A stretch of 64,000 nucleotides of DNA, taken from positions 1,302,001 through 1,366,000 of the forward strand of contig NZ_JAIQDI010000001.1 of assembly GCF_020034665.1 (NCBI RefSeq). The letters are read 5' to 3'. The notes beneath the pieces are model-generated. The model saw only the letters and a program-made list of their open reading frames with translations, did not search any database and was not told where the DNA came from. This document shows, piece after piece, positions 34,295 through 44,087 of this stretch; positions within the stretch are counted from its first letter, which is position 1, and each line of letters begins with the position of its first letter. Position numbers and translations under genes: made by a program. Source of the DNA: Niabella beijingensis (GTDB taxonomy: Bacteria; Bacteroidota; Bacteroidia; Chitinophagales; Chitinophagaceae).

Positions 34295-36265
34295 ATGTTA
34301 TCAAGGCTGAAAATACCAAAGACCATTCTGTGGGTGATCAACACCGGACTGGTGCTTTTTGCCTTGTTCTTCATATTCCGCCTGATCACGTTCTTTGCCT
34401 TCAAACCACCGGGGATCTCTTTTAACGATTGTATCCCGGCCTTTGTGCTGGGTATCCAGTACGATCTCCGCTGGATCGCGGTATTCCTGCTGCCCATCAT
34501 CCTGTTCAGCTATCACCGGTCCTTCTCTCCTTTTTATTCTGCGCGCAACAAACGCATCTGGACCTGGTACCTGGCGGTGATCACCTTCCTGATCTTTCTT
34601 TTTTTTATTGCCGACCTGGTCAGCTTTTCCTATAACCGCACCCGGCTGGATGCCGGTGCCATGAACTTTGTGGAAGATCCGGGCATTTCCCTGAACATGA
34701 TCTGGCAGACCTACCCGCTTGTCTGGATCCTGGTGGGACTTGCAGCCGCCGTCATCAGCTTTAAATGGGCACTGAACAAAAGTCACTGGCAGGTGATCAA
34801 CCTGACCGATGGCAAAGCTATTCCCCACCGTAAAATGCCCTTTATCGCCGCAGCCCTCCTGCTGGGACTTTTCGCTTATGGTAAAATGGGCCCGCCGCTG
34901 AAATGGAAGGACTCCTTTGCGCTCAGGGACAGTTTTAAAACCTACCTGGCGCTGAACCCGCTGCAAAATTTCTTTTCCACTATGAAATTCAGGGAGCCTG
35001 TGATCAATGAAAAAGGCGCGCGCGAAGCATTCCCGCTTATGGCCGGCTTCCTGCAGCTTCCGCCCAATGCACCTTTTGGCTTTAAACGCACCATTGCGCC
35101 CCATAGTGCCGCACTGGAAAGTAAACCCAATGTGGTATTGGTCATCTGCGAGTCGTACAGCATGTATAAAAGTACGATGAGCGGCAACAAACTCAATGCC
35201 TCTCCCTTTTTTGATTCTCTGAGCAAAAAAGGCATCTTCTTTGAACGTTGTTTTACGCCGCACTTTTCAACCGCAAGAGGGCTTTTTGCCATTCTCACCG
35301 GTACCCCGGATGTGCAGTTGTTCAAATTTTCCACGCGGAACCCGGAAGCCATCAACCAGAATACCATCATCAATAATTTCACCGACTACTCCAAACATTA
35401 TTTTTTAGGCGGTGACCCGGAGTTCAATAATTTTGAAGGTCTGTTAATGAACATCAGCAACCTCCGCCTGCATACAGAGCAAACCATCAAAGCGCCGCGT
35501 ATCAATGTATGGGGCGTAAGTGATAAGGACCTGTTCCTCGCAGCCAATGATGTCTTTAAGGCAGAAAAAACACCCTTCTTTGCCATCATCCAAACATCCG
35601 ATAACCACCGGCCATATACGATACCGGAGTCGGACAGGGATTTTACCCGGAAAATAATACCAAAGGATACGCTTCTGGCAAACGGGTTCGAATCGCCCGA
35701 AGAGTATAACACCTTCCGGTATGCCGACTATTCGATCCAAAAATTTATGGAGGCGGCAACAAAGGAAGCCTATTTTCACAATACGATTTTTGTATTCATC
35801 GGTGATCACGGTGTGGCCGGCAATGCCACCAATGTATACCCGGCGGTATGGACCACGCACCGCCTTTCCGATGAACATGTTCCCTTTCTGATTTACGCGC
35901 CCTATCTTGTAGCGCCGCAATTAAAGAAGGAAACAGTTTCCCAGATCGATGTATTGCCCACCATTGCGGGATTGCTGCAACGTCCTTATGAGAATTTTAC
36001 GCTGGGCCGTGATCTGCTTGATCCCGGCAAGAAAGGCAATGCCGCATTTATCACCAACACAGCGGGAAAGATCGGAATGGTCAATGATGATTTCTATTAT
36101 GTAAAAAGCCTCGGGTTTGCGGAAGAGGATCTTGTTCCCATTGACACAGCTGCTCATTATTCTCCCGCCGCGCTGGATTCTGTGAAAAAAAAGATGCGTG
36201 CTTTTACCGAGGCCTATTACCAGACGGCTCAATACCTCCTTCTCAACAACAAACAACTTCCTTAG
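34295..36265 (+). CDS. LTA synthase-like sulfatase/phosphoethanolamine transferase family membrane protein
   Basis: A 656-aa inner-membrane protein. Five hydrophobic helices occupy about residues 10-190, followed by a periplasmic alkaline-phosphatase-superfamily domain (about 275-600). Metal-binding and nucleophile regions are VVLVICESYSMYKS, the Thr/Ser of HFSTARGLFAILTG, QTSDNHRPYTIPE and VFIGDHGVAGN. In Gram-negative bacteria such proteins transfer phosphoglycerol or phosphoethanolamine to surface glycans or lipid A; the substrate here is unknown. Confidence 0.9.
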   Translation: MLSRLKIPKTILWVINTGLVLFALFFIFRLITFFAFKPPGISFNDCIPAFVLGIQYDLRWIAVFLLPIILFSYHRSFSPFYSARNKRIWTWYLAVITFLIFLFFIADLVSFSYNRTRLDAGAMNFVEDPGISLNMIWQTYPLVWILVGLAAAVISFKWALNKSHWQVINLTDGKAIPHRKMPFIAAALLLGLFAYGKMGPPLKWKDSFALRDSFKTYLALNPLQNFFSTMKFREPVINEKGAREAFPLMAGFLQLPPNAPFGFKRTIAPHSAALESKPNVVLVICESYSMYKSTMSGNKLNASPFFDSLSKKGIFFERCFTPHFSTARGLFAILTGTPDVQLFKFSTRNPEAINQNTIINNFTDYSKHYFLGGDPEFNNFEGLLMNISNLRLHTEQTIKAPRINVWGVSDKDLFLAANDVFKAEKTPFFAIIQTSDNHRPYTIPESDRDFTRKIIPKDTLLANGFESPEEYNTFRYADYSIQKFMEAATKEAYFHNTIFVFIGDHGVAGNATNVYPAVWTTHRLSDEHVPFLIYAPYLVAPQLKKETVSQIDVLPTIAGLLQRPYENFTLGRDLLDPGKKGNAAFITNTAGKIGMVNDDFYYVKSLGFAEEDLVPIDTAAHYSPAALDSVKKKMRAFTEAYYQTAQYLLLNNKQLP

Positions 36266-36435
36266 TCATAAGCACCGGTAAATAGATCGATGATAATCAG
36301 GTTATTTGATTCCGGATCCCGGCACGTTTCACCGCAGGTACTGCTTTAATGTCACAGCGCCCTCCAAAGGACAGAACCGGTGATTGTTTTCAGTAAAAGT
36401 AATGTTATAACTAAAATAATATCGTGGAAGGAGTG

Positions 36436-36443
36436 TACTTTTG
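36436..36443 (+). promoter_or_regulatory. -7 promoter box (TACTTTTG) for glmM
   Basis: TAnnTTTG match about 64 bp before the GTG start of glmM. Confidence 0.4.
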
Positions 36444-36506
36444 CAACCTCCATAAGCCGTCGCCGGTCAATGGTACAGAACGTTTAAAACTTAAATCAAC
36501 ATAATA

Positions 36507-37898
36507 GTGTCTCTTATTAAAAGTATATCCGGAATCCGTGGAACAATCGGCGGGAAAACAGGAGAAACCCTGTCTCCTGTAGACGTAGTGAAATTCACCG
36601 CAGCTTATGGCACCATCCTGAAAAAAGCAGCTCCTGCCCAGAAACGGTTAAAGGTAGTTGTAGGCCGTGACGGACGTATCAGCGGGCCGCTGATCAGCAG
36701 TTTAGTGACCGCAACGCTGAGTGCGCTGGGAATCGACGTGACCGATCTTGGTCCCAGCACCACCCCTACTGTTGAAATAGCAGTTCCCCTGGAAAAAGCA
36801 GACGGCGGCATTATTTTAACCGCCAGTCATAACCCCAGGGAATGGAATGCACTGAAGCTTTTAAACAGTGACGGGGAATTTATTTCCGCCGAGCTGGGCC
36901 GGCAATTGCTTGACATTGCCGCTGCAGAGCAGTTTGAATTTGTACCGGTTGATAAACTGGGGCAAATCACTCCCAACGACACTTATATGCAAAAGCACAT
37001 CGATGCGATCCTGGCTTATCCCCTGGTGCAGCGGGATGCCATTGCAGCCAAAAAATTTAAAGTGGTGGTGGATGCCATCAATTCCACAGGTGCTGTTTTT
37101 GTTCCCGCATTACTGAAAGCATTGGGTGTGGATGAGGTGATTGTGCTGAACGGAGAAGTTACCGGAAATTTTGCGCACAACCCGGAACCGCTGCCCGATC
37201 ATTTGCGTGAATTGTCCAGTATTGTAGTAAAGGAAAAAGCGCACCTGGGTATTGCCGTAGATCCGGATGTGGACCGTCTTTGTTTTGTAAATGAAGATGG
37301 CAGCATGTTTGGTGAAGAATATACGCTGGTGGCGGTAGCCGATTATATACTGTCGAAACGCAAAGGGAATACCGTAAGCAACATGAGCAGTACCAAGGCA
37401 TTAAAAGAGGTCACCCTCAAACACGGGGGCACTTATTACCCTTCAGCCGTTGGCGAAGTAAATGTTGTGGCCAAAATGAAAGCCGTGGATGCCGTGATCG
37501 GAGGTGAAGGCAACGGAGGCATCATTGTGCCCGATTTCCATTACGGCCGCGATGCATTGATCGGCATTGCATTATTCCTGAGCCATCTGGCCAATCAAAA
37601 AGGAAGCATCAAGTCGTTGAGAGGCCTGTACCCGGATTATTTTATCAGCAAGAACAAGATCGAGCTGGATAAGAACACCGATCTTCCCTCGATCTTTGCA
37701 CGGATCAAACAGAAATACGCCAAACTCCCTGTAAATGATGAGGACGGACTGAAGATCGAATTCGATGAGGACTGGGTACACCTCCGGATGTCCAATACCG
37801 AACCCATTATCCGCATCTATTCGGAGAGCGATTTTGAGATAAAAGCACAAAATATCGCGCAGAAACTGATGCAGGACATCAAAGAGAATATGGTATAA
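36507..37898 (+). CDS. glmM: Phosphoglucosamine mutase (alpha-D-phosphohexomutase family)
   Basis: A 463-aa mutase converting glucosamine-6-phosphate to glucosamine-1-phosphate for peptidoglycan and LPS precursors. The active-site serine is Ser107 in LTASHNPREWNALK, the metal loop is DPDVDRL, the sugar loop is GGEGNGG and the phosphate-binding loop is RMSNTEPIIRIYSE. Translation most likely begins at a GTG (36507; MSLIKSISGIRGTIGG), because the family N-terminus starts there. A phosphomannomutase or phosphoglucomutase role is less likely. Confidence 0.92.
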   Translation: MSLIKSISGIRGTIGGKTGETLSPVDVVKFTAAYGTILKKAAPAQKRLKVVVGRDGRISGPLISSLVTATLSALGIDVTDLGPSTTPTVEIAVPLEKADGGIILTASHNPREWNALKLLNSDGEFISAELGRQLLDIAAAEQFEFVPVDKLGQITPNDTYMQKHIDAILAYPLVQRDAIAAKKFKVVVDAINSTGAVFVPALLKALGVDEVIVLNGEVTGNFAHNPEPLPDHLRELSSIVVKEKAHLGIAVDPDVDRLCFVNEDGSMFGEEYTLVAVADYILSKRKGNTVSNMSSTKALKEVTLKHGGTYYPSAVGEVNVVAKMKAVDAVIGGEGNGGIIVPDFHYGRDALIGIALFLSHLANQKGSIKSLRGLYPDYFISKNKIELDKNTDLPSIFARIKQKYAKLPVNDEDGLKIEFDEDWVHLRMSNTEPIIRIYSESDFEIKAQNIAQKLMQDIKENMV

Positions 37899-37976
37899 AA
37901 GCGGAATTGAATGGATACACGCCGGTTTTGCAGGACCGGCCGGATAGTCTATAAAAAACATATGCCAGAGCTTCCT

Positions 37977-37984
37977 TAACTTTG
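37977..37984 (+). promoter_or_regulatory. -7 promoter box (TAACTTTG) for the cysteine desulfurase gene
   Basis: TAnnTTTG match 48 bp before the ATG at 38033, giving a leader with a purine-rich stretch (GGAAGAGAAG) close to the start. Confidence 0.5.
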
Positions 37985-38032
37985 CAAATCGTTTTACCGG
38001 GAGGAGACATACCGGAAAAAGGAAGAGAAGAC

Positions 38033-39157
38033 ATGGAAAAAATATATTTAGACAATGCCGCAACCACCAGTCTGGACAGAGAAGTACTGGATGCGATGCT
38101 CCCCTATATGACCACCAGTTTTGGCAATCCCTCATCGGTCTATTCCTATGGAAGGGAAACAAGGCTTGCAGTAGAAACGGCCCGCAAAACAGTGGCACGC
38201 CACCTGAACGTAAAACCCGGGGAGATCTTTTTTACCTCCGGAGGAACCGAGAGCAACAACACGGCCATCAGCGCCTCCATCCGCGACCTCGGTTGTACGC
38301 ACATCATCACTTCCGGTATCGAGCATCATGCCGTGCTGCACACCGTGGAACATTATTGTGACGGCGAAAAAATAACTTCCGGCTTTGTAAAACTGCTTCC
38401 GGATGGTCATGTTGACCTGAAAGACCTGGAGCAGCAGCTTGCGGCACAGGACCGGAAATGCCTGGTTACCCTGATGCACGCTAACAATGAGATCGGGAAC
38501 TTACTGGCGATCAATGCTGTGAGTGCATTATGCCGGAAATATGGTGCTGTTTTTCACTCCGATTGTGTACAGACGGTGGGACACTATCCCATCGACCTGG
38601 AACGGATTGATGTCGATTTTATTTCCGCTTCCGGTCATAAATTCCACGGGCCCAAAGGAGCCGGAATTTTATATGTAAACAGTAATCTTCAGATAAAACC
38701 CTTCATATTTGGCGGCGGGCAGGAACGCAACATGCGCGCGGGTACTGAGAATGTATACGGTATTGTAGGTTTTGCAAAAGCACTGGATCTTGCGATGGCA
38801 AACTATGAAAAGGAATCCGCCTATATCAGGGACCTGAAAGACTATATGATCACGCAGCTGCAAAGCAAGATCCCTTCGGTTAAATTTAACGGGGATTACA
38901 AAGGCAGCTGCCTTTATACGGTCTTAAGCGCCTCATTTCCTCTCACAGAGCGCTCAGAAATGTTATTGTTCAATCTTGACATTCATAATATTTGTGTGTC
39001 CGGGGGCAGTGCCTGCAGCAGCGGCGCCAGCCAGGGTTCACACGTCATCGCTGCGCTTGATGCAGGGGATGCTGTCCCTGTCCGGTTCTCTTTCAGTAAA
39101 TACAATACAAAAGAAGAAATCGATCATACAATTGATGCACTGAAAGAACTGATCTAA
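38033..39157 (+). CDS. Cysteine desulfurase (NifS/IscS family)
   Basis: A 374-aa PLP enzyme taking sulfur from cysteine for Fe-S clusters and other sulfur cofactors. The start MEKIYLDNAATT is the family's hallmark. The PLP lysine is in SASGHKFHGPKGAG, the PLP-contacting His in SGIEHHAV, and the persulfide-carrying Cys328 in GGSACSSGAS. The loop around Cys is the longer group I (NifS/IscS) form. The ATG at 38033 fixes the start; an upstream extension has no family similarity. Confidence 0.94.
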   Translation: MEKIYLDNAATTSLDREVLDAMLPYMTTSFGNPSSVYSYGRETRLAVETARKTVARHLNVKPGEIFFTSGGTESNNTAISASIRDLGCTHIITSGIEHHAVLHTVEHYCDGEKITSGFVKLLPDGHVDLKDLEQQLAAQDRKCLVTLMHANNEIGNLLAINAVSALCRKYGAVFHSDCVQTVGHYPIDLERIDVDFISASGHKFHGPKGAGILYVNSNLQIKPFIFGGGQERNMRAGTENVYGIVGFAKALDLAMANYEKESAYIRDLKDYMITQLQSKIPSVKFNGDYKGSCLYTVLSASFPLTERSEMLLFNLDIHNICVSGGSACSSGASQGSHVIAALDAGDAVPVRFSFSKYNTKEEIDHTIDALKELI

Positions 39158-39199
39158 CAATCGATTACCGATTTAAACAGCAGCCTTCCAATGTATTTT

Positions 39200-39226
39200 A
39201 AAAGAGCGCATCCCCGGCGCTCTTTT
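39200..39226. terminator. Bidirectional terminator between the desulfurase and ABC exporter genes
   Basis: A 9-bp stem (AAAGAGCGC 39201-39209 with GCGCTCTTT 39217-39225) with A and T runs on both sides, lying between two convergent genes. Confidence 0.8.
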
Positions 39227-39339
39227 CTTATTGTTCCGGGCCGGCGATTACTTACAACAGCTGGAGAACCGCGCTGCGGGCGGCTTTACCAGAAAGGGCA
39301 TCATTTTATCGTGTGGCGTGACAACCTTTTCAAACCGGC

Positions 39340-41145
39340 TTATATCAGATCATAAGCTTCTTTTTTCCGTTCACCGATCTGTTGCCGCCACATGGCATAA
39401 TAGAGGCCTTTTTGTTCCAGTAATGCAAAATGATCACCGGTTTCCACGATTTCTCCTTTTTCCAAAACATAGATCCGGTCGGCATGCAAAATGGTGCTGA
39501 GCCGGTGCGCGATCAATACGGTGATCTGGCTTTTTTTAGACGAAACCATTTTTATTGTTTGCGTGATCTCTTCTTCGGTAATGGAATCAAGCGCCGAGGT
39601 GGCCTCATCAAAAATCAATAAGTGCGGATGCCGCAATAAAGCCCGTGCAATTGCAATACGCTGTTTTTCTCCGCCGCTTAGTTTTAATCCGCCCTCACCG
39701 ATCACCGTATCCACACCGTTCTCAGCACGTGCCAGCAGGTTGGTGCAGCTGGCCTTCTCCAGTGCATCGGTAAGATCCGCATCGGAAGCCTGCGGGTTCA
39801 CAAACAACAGGTTCTCTTTTATGGTACCCGCAAACAACTGTGTGTCCTGCGTTACAAAACCGATCTGCATACGCAACTCATCAAAGTCGATCTCTTCTTC
39901 GCTTACCTTATTGTAATAGATCCGGCCTTCCCCCGGACGGTACAAACCCACCAGCAATTTTACCAATGTGCTTTTACCGGAACCGCTGGGTCCTACAAAA
40001 GCAATGGTCTCCCCTTTTTTTACCTTAAATGAGATCCCGTTCAATGCATTAAAATGCGCTGTCTGATGCCGGAACACCACATCCCGGAACTCCAGTGTTT
40101 CGGCAAAGCCGATGGTTTGCGGCAATACCGGCCGCGGTTCTGCCTTCCGCTGCATCAGCTGGTGAAAATTATTCAGCGAAGCTTCTGCTTCACGATAGGA
40201 AATAATAATATTCCCGATCTCCTGCATGGGACCGAAAATAAAAAATCCATAAAAGGATAAGGAAAGGTATTGACCGGGGGAGATCGCATCCTTATAGATC
40301 AGCCACAAAAGGGTGAAGGCGATCACCTGCTGCAGGAAATTCACCATGGTTCCCTGTATAAAGCTCAGTGCCCGGATGCTCTTCACCTTTTTGAGTTCCA
40401 GACCCAGGATCTTAAACGTGTTGTTATTGAGCCGCTGCACTTCCTGCTCCGTAAGCCCGAGACTTTTTACGATCTCGATATTGCGCAGGCTTTCTGTTGT
40501 GGTTCCGGCAAGCGCCGTGGTCTCTTTAACAATGTTTTTCTGGATGACCTTGATACGCCGGCTGAGCAAACTGGTAACAAAGGCAATGGCAAAGATGCCG
40601 ATAGCATATACCGGCATAATGGACCAATGCAGCTGGAACGCATAAACGGAAACAAATACAATGCTGACTATGATCACAAAAAAAACATTGATAAAGCTGG
40701 TTATGAACTTTTCGGTATCTGTCCGCACCTTGGTAAGAATGGAAAGCGTTTCGCCGCTTCGCTGGTCTTCAAAATCCTGGTAGGGCAACCGCATGGAATG
40801 CTTTAATCCGTCTGTAAAAATGGTAGCACCGAATTTTTGTATGACCACATTGACAAAATAATCCTGGAAGGCTTTGGCCACCCGGCTTACCATAGCGGTG
40901 CCGATCAGCAGCACCAAAAAGAATAAAAGCCCGTGATAACCGTTCCCGCCAAAAAGATACTGATGTTCCGACCGGGGCACGGTTTTACCATGATCAAAAT
41001 GATGCGGATGCGTGGCAAACAGGTCCAGTAATTTTCCGCTGATGAGTGGTGCAAAAAGGGAAAAGACCTGGTTTACCGCAGCAAGGAACAATGCCAGCAC
41101 CACCAGCCAGCGATAAGGTTTAATGTATTGCAGAAGTATGCGCAT
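39340..41145 (-). CDS. ABC transporter, fused permease and ATPase (type I exporter)
   Basis: A 601-aa half-transporter. Six transmembrane helices form residues about 1-320. The nucleotide-binding domain has Walker A GPSGSGKSTLVKL, Q-loop FVTQDTQLF, signature LSGGEKQR, Walker B LLIFDEATSALDS and H-loop IAHRLSTI. It probably works as a homodimer in the inner membrane to export lipid, peptide or drug. An unusual His-rich loop (HPHHFDHG) lies between the first two helices and may bind metal. No partner gene is adjacent. Confidence 0.93.
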   Translation of the reverse strand: MRILLQYIKPYRWLVVLALFLAAVNQVFSLFAPLISGKLLDLFATHPHHFDHGKTVPRSEHQYLFGGNGYHGLLFFLVLLIGTAMVSRVAKAFQDYFVNVVIQKFGATIFTDGLKHSMRLPYQDFEDQRSGETLSILTKVRTDTEKFITSFINVFFVIIVSIVFVSVYAFQLHWSIMPVYAIGIFAIAFVTSLLSRRIKVIQKNIVKETTALAGTTTESLRNIEIVKSLGLTEQEVQRLNNNTFKILGLELKKVKSIRALSFIQGTMVNFLQQVIAFTLLWLIYKDAISPGQYLSLSFYGFFIFGPMQEIGNIIISYREAEASLNNFHQLMQRKAEPRPVLPQTIGFAETLEFRDVVFRHQTAHFNALNGISFKVKKGETIAFVGPSGSGKSTLVKLLVGLYRPGEGRIYYNKVSEEEIDFDELRMQIGFVTQDTQLFAGTIKENLLFVNPQASDADLTDALEKASCTNLLARAENGVDTVIGEGGLKLSGGEKQRIAIARALLRHPHLLIFDEATSALDSITEEEITQTIKMVSSKKSQITVLIAHRLSTILHADRIYVLEKGEIVETGDHFALLEQKGLYYAMWRQQIGERKKEAYDLI

Positions 41146-41340
41146 ATGTTGTTAACACAATAAATTATCTAAAATTAAGCTCAATCTGTAAAAATCCGGT
41201 TTTTGAAAGAATTTTTCTTTATCCCAACAAATAAAATGGAAAAGAGTTGCGGCGGGGAACCATACAGGAAGTAGGTTATGCCGTAGCTTTTAGTGTCTGG
41301 GCGATTCTTATATGAACAACAAAGCAGAGATGCAAACAAC

Positions 41341-41829
41341 TTAATCTCGCAAATCTTTGAAACCTTGTTTTTTCTCGCTACGGGTCTCTTTAAGAAGATT
41401 TATAATTTCCTGTGGCAGATTTTTCATCTTTTCGTCTTGCCAGGCTTTTTCATCATCAACGGATTTGCCAGCTTGCAGGACTGCCTGTAAGGCATATAAG
41501 GCAGCTCCCACGCTATGGTCAGCCATGTGAGCAGTTGCAACAGCCTGACCAATTGATCGGGCTACGGATTTCAATATGGGATTTGCGGTATCCCGTGCAG
41601 AAGCATGTGCATCCCGGGCAGCTTTCATTGCTGAACCGGTTTTTACCTTCCCTTTTTCCCATTCTTTTGCGACAGAAAGGGCGTAGGTTAGCCGATTATC
41701 AATCGGCGGGTCTTGCACAAGTAATAAAACATGTTCAGAACATGCTATTGCCCAATTCATTAGTCCCCGGTGATCTTTTAAAGCAAGCGTTCCTCCTCGT
41801 TGTTCCGTTACAAATTTTTTATTTCTCAT
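41341..41829 (-). CDS. Imm5-like putative immunity protein, orphan
   Basis: A 162-aa all-helical protein from the ATG at 41829 (MRNKKFVTEQRGG). It matches the pattern of the putative immunity family with DHRGLMNWAIACSEHVLLL, SAMKAARDAHASARDTANP and SIGQAVATAHMADHSVGAALYA. In polymorphic toxin systems such proteins neutralise a cognate toxin. Here no toxin gene lies next to it: the neighbours are an ABC exporter and a YifB ATPase. It may be a stray immunity gene kept against toxins of competitors, or have another function. Confidence 0.75.
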   Translation of the reverse strand: MRNKKFVTEQRGGTLALKDHRGLMNWAIACSEHVLLLVQDPPIDNRLTYALSVAKEWEKGKVKTGSAMKAARDAHASARDTANPILKSVARSIGQAVATAHMADHSVGAALYALQAVLQAGKSVDDEKAWQDEKMKNLPQEIINLLKETRSEKKQGFKDLRD

Positions 41830-42076
41830 TCCTGTCAATTTATTTATACTATTATATTCGGCAACGCATCGAGTCAGGCGATTAGAAATTCAAGACGATA
41901 CATTCCGGAAGAAACAGGTCAAATCCAGGTAACCCGGTAGCAGCAAATTTGAATTGGCAGCTAAAACTCCAATGAAGCGATCAATCCTGACACCCCGTTT
42001 ATTTGATGCGCTGTAGGGACTACCCTATTGCTATACCCCCGGATTTTCAAGCATTCTATCGTGCAGTTCTGATCGA

Positions 42077-43624
42077 TCATCCCGCCCAGTTCTCGCGGTC
42101 GAGGCTCCGGTACTGGATCGCTTCGGCAATAAACTCCGGCCGGATAGCAGCGGAACCTTCCAGGTCTGCGATCGTCCGGGCCACCTTTAAAATACGATCG
42201 TAGGCCCTTGCAGAAAGGCTGAGTTTTTCCATTGCCTTTTTTAATAATGCCTGTCCAACCTGATCAATGATACAGATTTCTTTTAATTGTTTGCTGCTCA
42301 TCTGGGCATTGCAGTAAATACCCGGACTTTCATTAAAACGGCCGGCCTGTATGTCGCGCGCACGGATCACGTTCGCTCTTATCTCTTCAGAGCTTTTTTC
42401 TTTTTTTAATACAGAAAGCTCCTGGAAGTGAACCGGCGTTACTTCCACATGCAGGTCGATCCGGTCCAGCAGCGGACCCGATATCTTATTGAGGTATTTT
42501 TGTACGGCGCCCGGCGGACAGGTACAGGTCCGTTCCGGATGGTTATGAAAACCACAGGGACAGGGATTCATGGATGCCATCAGCATAAAACTGGCAGGGA
42601 AATCCACTGCTATTTTTGCACGTGAGATGGTCACCCTCCGTTCTTCCATCGGCTGACGCATCACTTCCAGCACGGTACGCTTAAACTCCGGCAGTTCATC
42701 CAGGAACAGCACCCCATTATGAGCCAGTGATATTTCGCCCGGCTGCGGTGTTCCGCCACCACCCACCAATGCCACATCCGAAATGGTATGGTGCGGCGAC
42801 CGGAAAGGTCTCCGGGAAACCAGCGTTGCATTTTCGGGCAGTTTTCCCGCAACCGAATGGATCTTTGTTGTTTCCAGTGCTTCCTGCAGGGTCAATGGAG
42901 GAAGAATGGTCGGCAGTCTTTTTGCAAGCATGGTTTTCCCGGCCCCTGGCGGACCGATCAGCAGGGCATTATGGCCGCCGGCAGCCGCAATCTCCAATGC
43001 TCTTTTTATATTTTCCTGGCCTTTAACATCTGAGAAATCGATATCAAAATCATACTGGGAATGAAAGAACTCCTCCCGCGTGTTCACCACTACGGGATCC
43101 AGCCCCTGCATGCCGTTCTCAAAAAAATCCACCACTTCCCGGATGTGCTCGACGCCATATACATCCAGCTGGTTGACCATACCAGCTTCGCGGGCATTTA
43201 CCTTTGGAACGATCAGCCCCTTAAATCCCCGTTTACGCGCCTGTATGGCAATCGGGAGCGCGCCCTTGATCGCACGTAATGTTCCGTCCAGGCCCAGTTC
43301 GCCCATAATTACATAATCGGACAGGGCCGCTGCATTTTTCAGCTGCTCTGTAGCCGCCAGCAACCCCAATGCGATCGGCAGATCAAATGCCGCCCCGCTT
43401 TTTTTAATATCGGCCGGGGCAAGATTGACAACGATCTTGGTACGGGGCATTTCAAAATTATTGGCTTTGATGGTGCTTTCTACCCGCTGCCAGCTTTCCT
43501 TTACTGCGCTGTCCGGTAAACCAACGATCATGGGATCCTTGCCGGTGGGCATCCAGTTCACTTCTATAATAATAGGTATAGCCTCAACTCCATAAACGGC
43601 GCTTCCATTGATTTTCACAAGCAT
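42077..43624 (-). CDS. YifB/ComM family Mg chelatase-like AAA+ ATPase
   Basis: A 515-aa protein with an N-terminal Lon-like ChlI domain (VEAIPIIIEVNWMPTGKD, IVVNLAPADIKKSGAAFDLP), a central AAA+ module (Walker A LLIGPPGAGKTMLAKR, Walker B VLFLDELPEFKR) and a Mg-chelatase C-terminal domain with a Cys-rich insert (MNPCPCGFHNHPERTCTCPP in two pieces). In transformable bacteria ComM is a branch-migration helicase for recombination of incoming DNA. The start at 43624 gives the standard length. Confidence 0.94.
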   Translation of the reverse strand: MLVKINGSAVYGVEAIPIIIEVNWMPTGKDPMIVGLPDSAVKESWQRVESTIKANNFEMPRTKIVVNLAPADIKKSGAAFDLPIALGLLAATEQLKNAAALSDYVIMGELGLDGTLRAIKGALPIAIQARKRGFKGLIVPKVNAREAGMVNQLDVYGVEHIREVVDFFENGMQGLDPVVVNTREEFFHSQYDFDIDFSDVKGQENIKRALEIAAAGGHNALLIGPPGAGKTMLAKRLPTILPPLTLQEALETTKIHSVAGKLPENATLVSRRPFRSPHHTISDVALVGGGGTPQPGEISLAHNGVLFLDELPEFKRTVLEVMRQPMEERRVTISRAKIAVDFPASFMLMASMNPCPCGFHNHPERTCTCPPGAVQKYLNKISGPLLDRIDLHVEVTPVHFQELSVLKKEKSSEEIRANVIRARDIQAGRFNESPGIYCNAQMSSKQLKEICIIDQVGQALLKKAMEKLSLSARAYDRILKVARTIADLEGSAAIRPEFIAEAIQYRSLDRENWAG

Positions 43625-43716
43625 GCAATGAAGTTAGCATATTTTCAGGAAACGGTAAGACTCAGGTTCCTAATTTGGTCCGCGATACTCCCGGACTGGT
43701 GTGTGGTAGCAACGGC

Positions 43717-44019
43717 TCAGTACTGCTCCTTGTTGGTCTTATATTTACGCAGGCGCTTTTCGGCCCGTTGCAGTTTTCCGTAGATCTCATTTTTCTCTCT
43801 GGCGCTCATATAATCATCTGCCTTTGCCCGTTCTATTGCCTTAACGATCGTTTCCTGCTCTTCCTGTAATTTATAATACTCCCGTTCTGTGATGCGTTTT
43901 TTCTTAAATGCCGATTCGATCGAAACAGCCTGTTTCTGCTGCTGCCTTTCAAGGTCCTGGGCCTGCAGCCATCCTGCCATACAAAGCAGGGACAACAGCA
44001 AAAAATTTCTTTTGAGCAT
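43717..44019 (-). CDS. Small exported coiled-coil protein, unknown function
   Basis: A 100-aa protein with a signal peptide (MLKRNFLLLSLLCMAGWLQAQ) and a charged helical mature part rich in Glu, Lys and Gln (for example REYYKLQEEQETIVKAIERA), consistent with one coiled coil. No family is recognised. It is the last of three small exported-protein genes on this strand. Confidence 0.65.
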   Translation of the reverse strand: MLKRNFLLLSLLCMAGWLQAQDLERQQQKQAVSIESAFKKKRITEREYYKLQEEQETIVKAIERAKADDYMSAREKNEIYGKLQRAEKRLRKYKTNKEQY

Positions 44020-44087
44020 ATGATTATTATTTAGAGATCAGGGCCCTGGCAGCGTGTGATGCCGGATCTTTTCCGGAAGGCACATGC

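Noticed and set aside
34301..35263. 320-aa open frame opposite the sulfatase-like gene
   Set aside because: Antisense to a well-supported membrane sulfatase; charged, no motif.
35680..35710. tRNA T-loop-like string GGGTTCGAATC
   Set aside because: It is coding sequence within the sulfatase-like gene, with no acceptor stem or anticodon arm around it.
37921..37940. GCCGGT/ACCGGC hairpin after glmM as terminator
   Set aside because: The stem is short and no T-run follows it, so a terminator cannot be supported.
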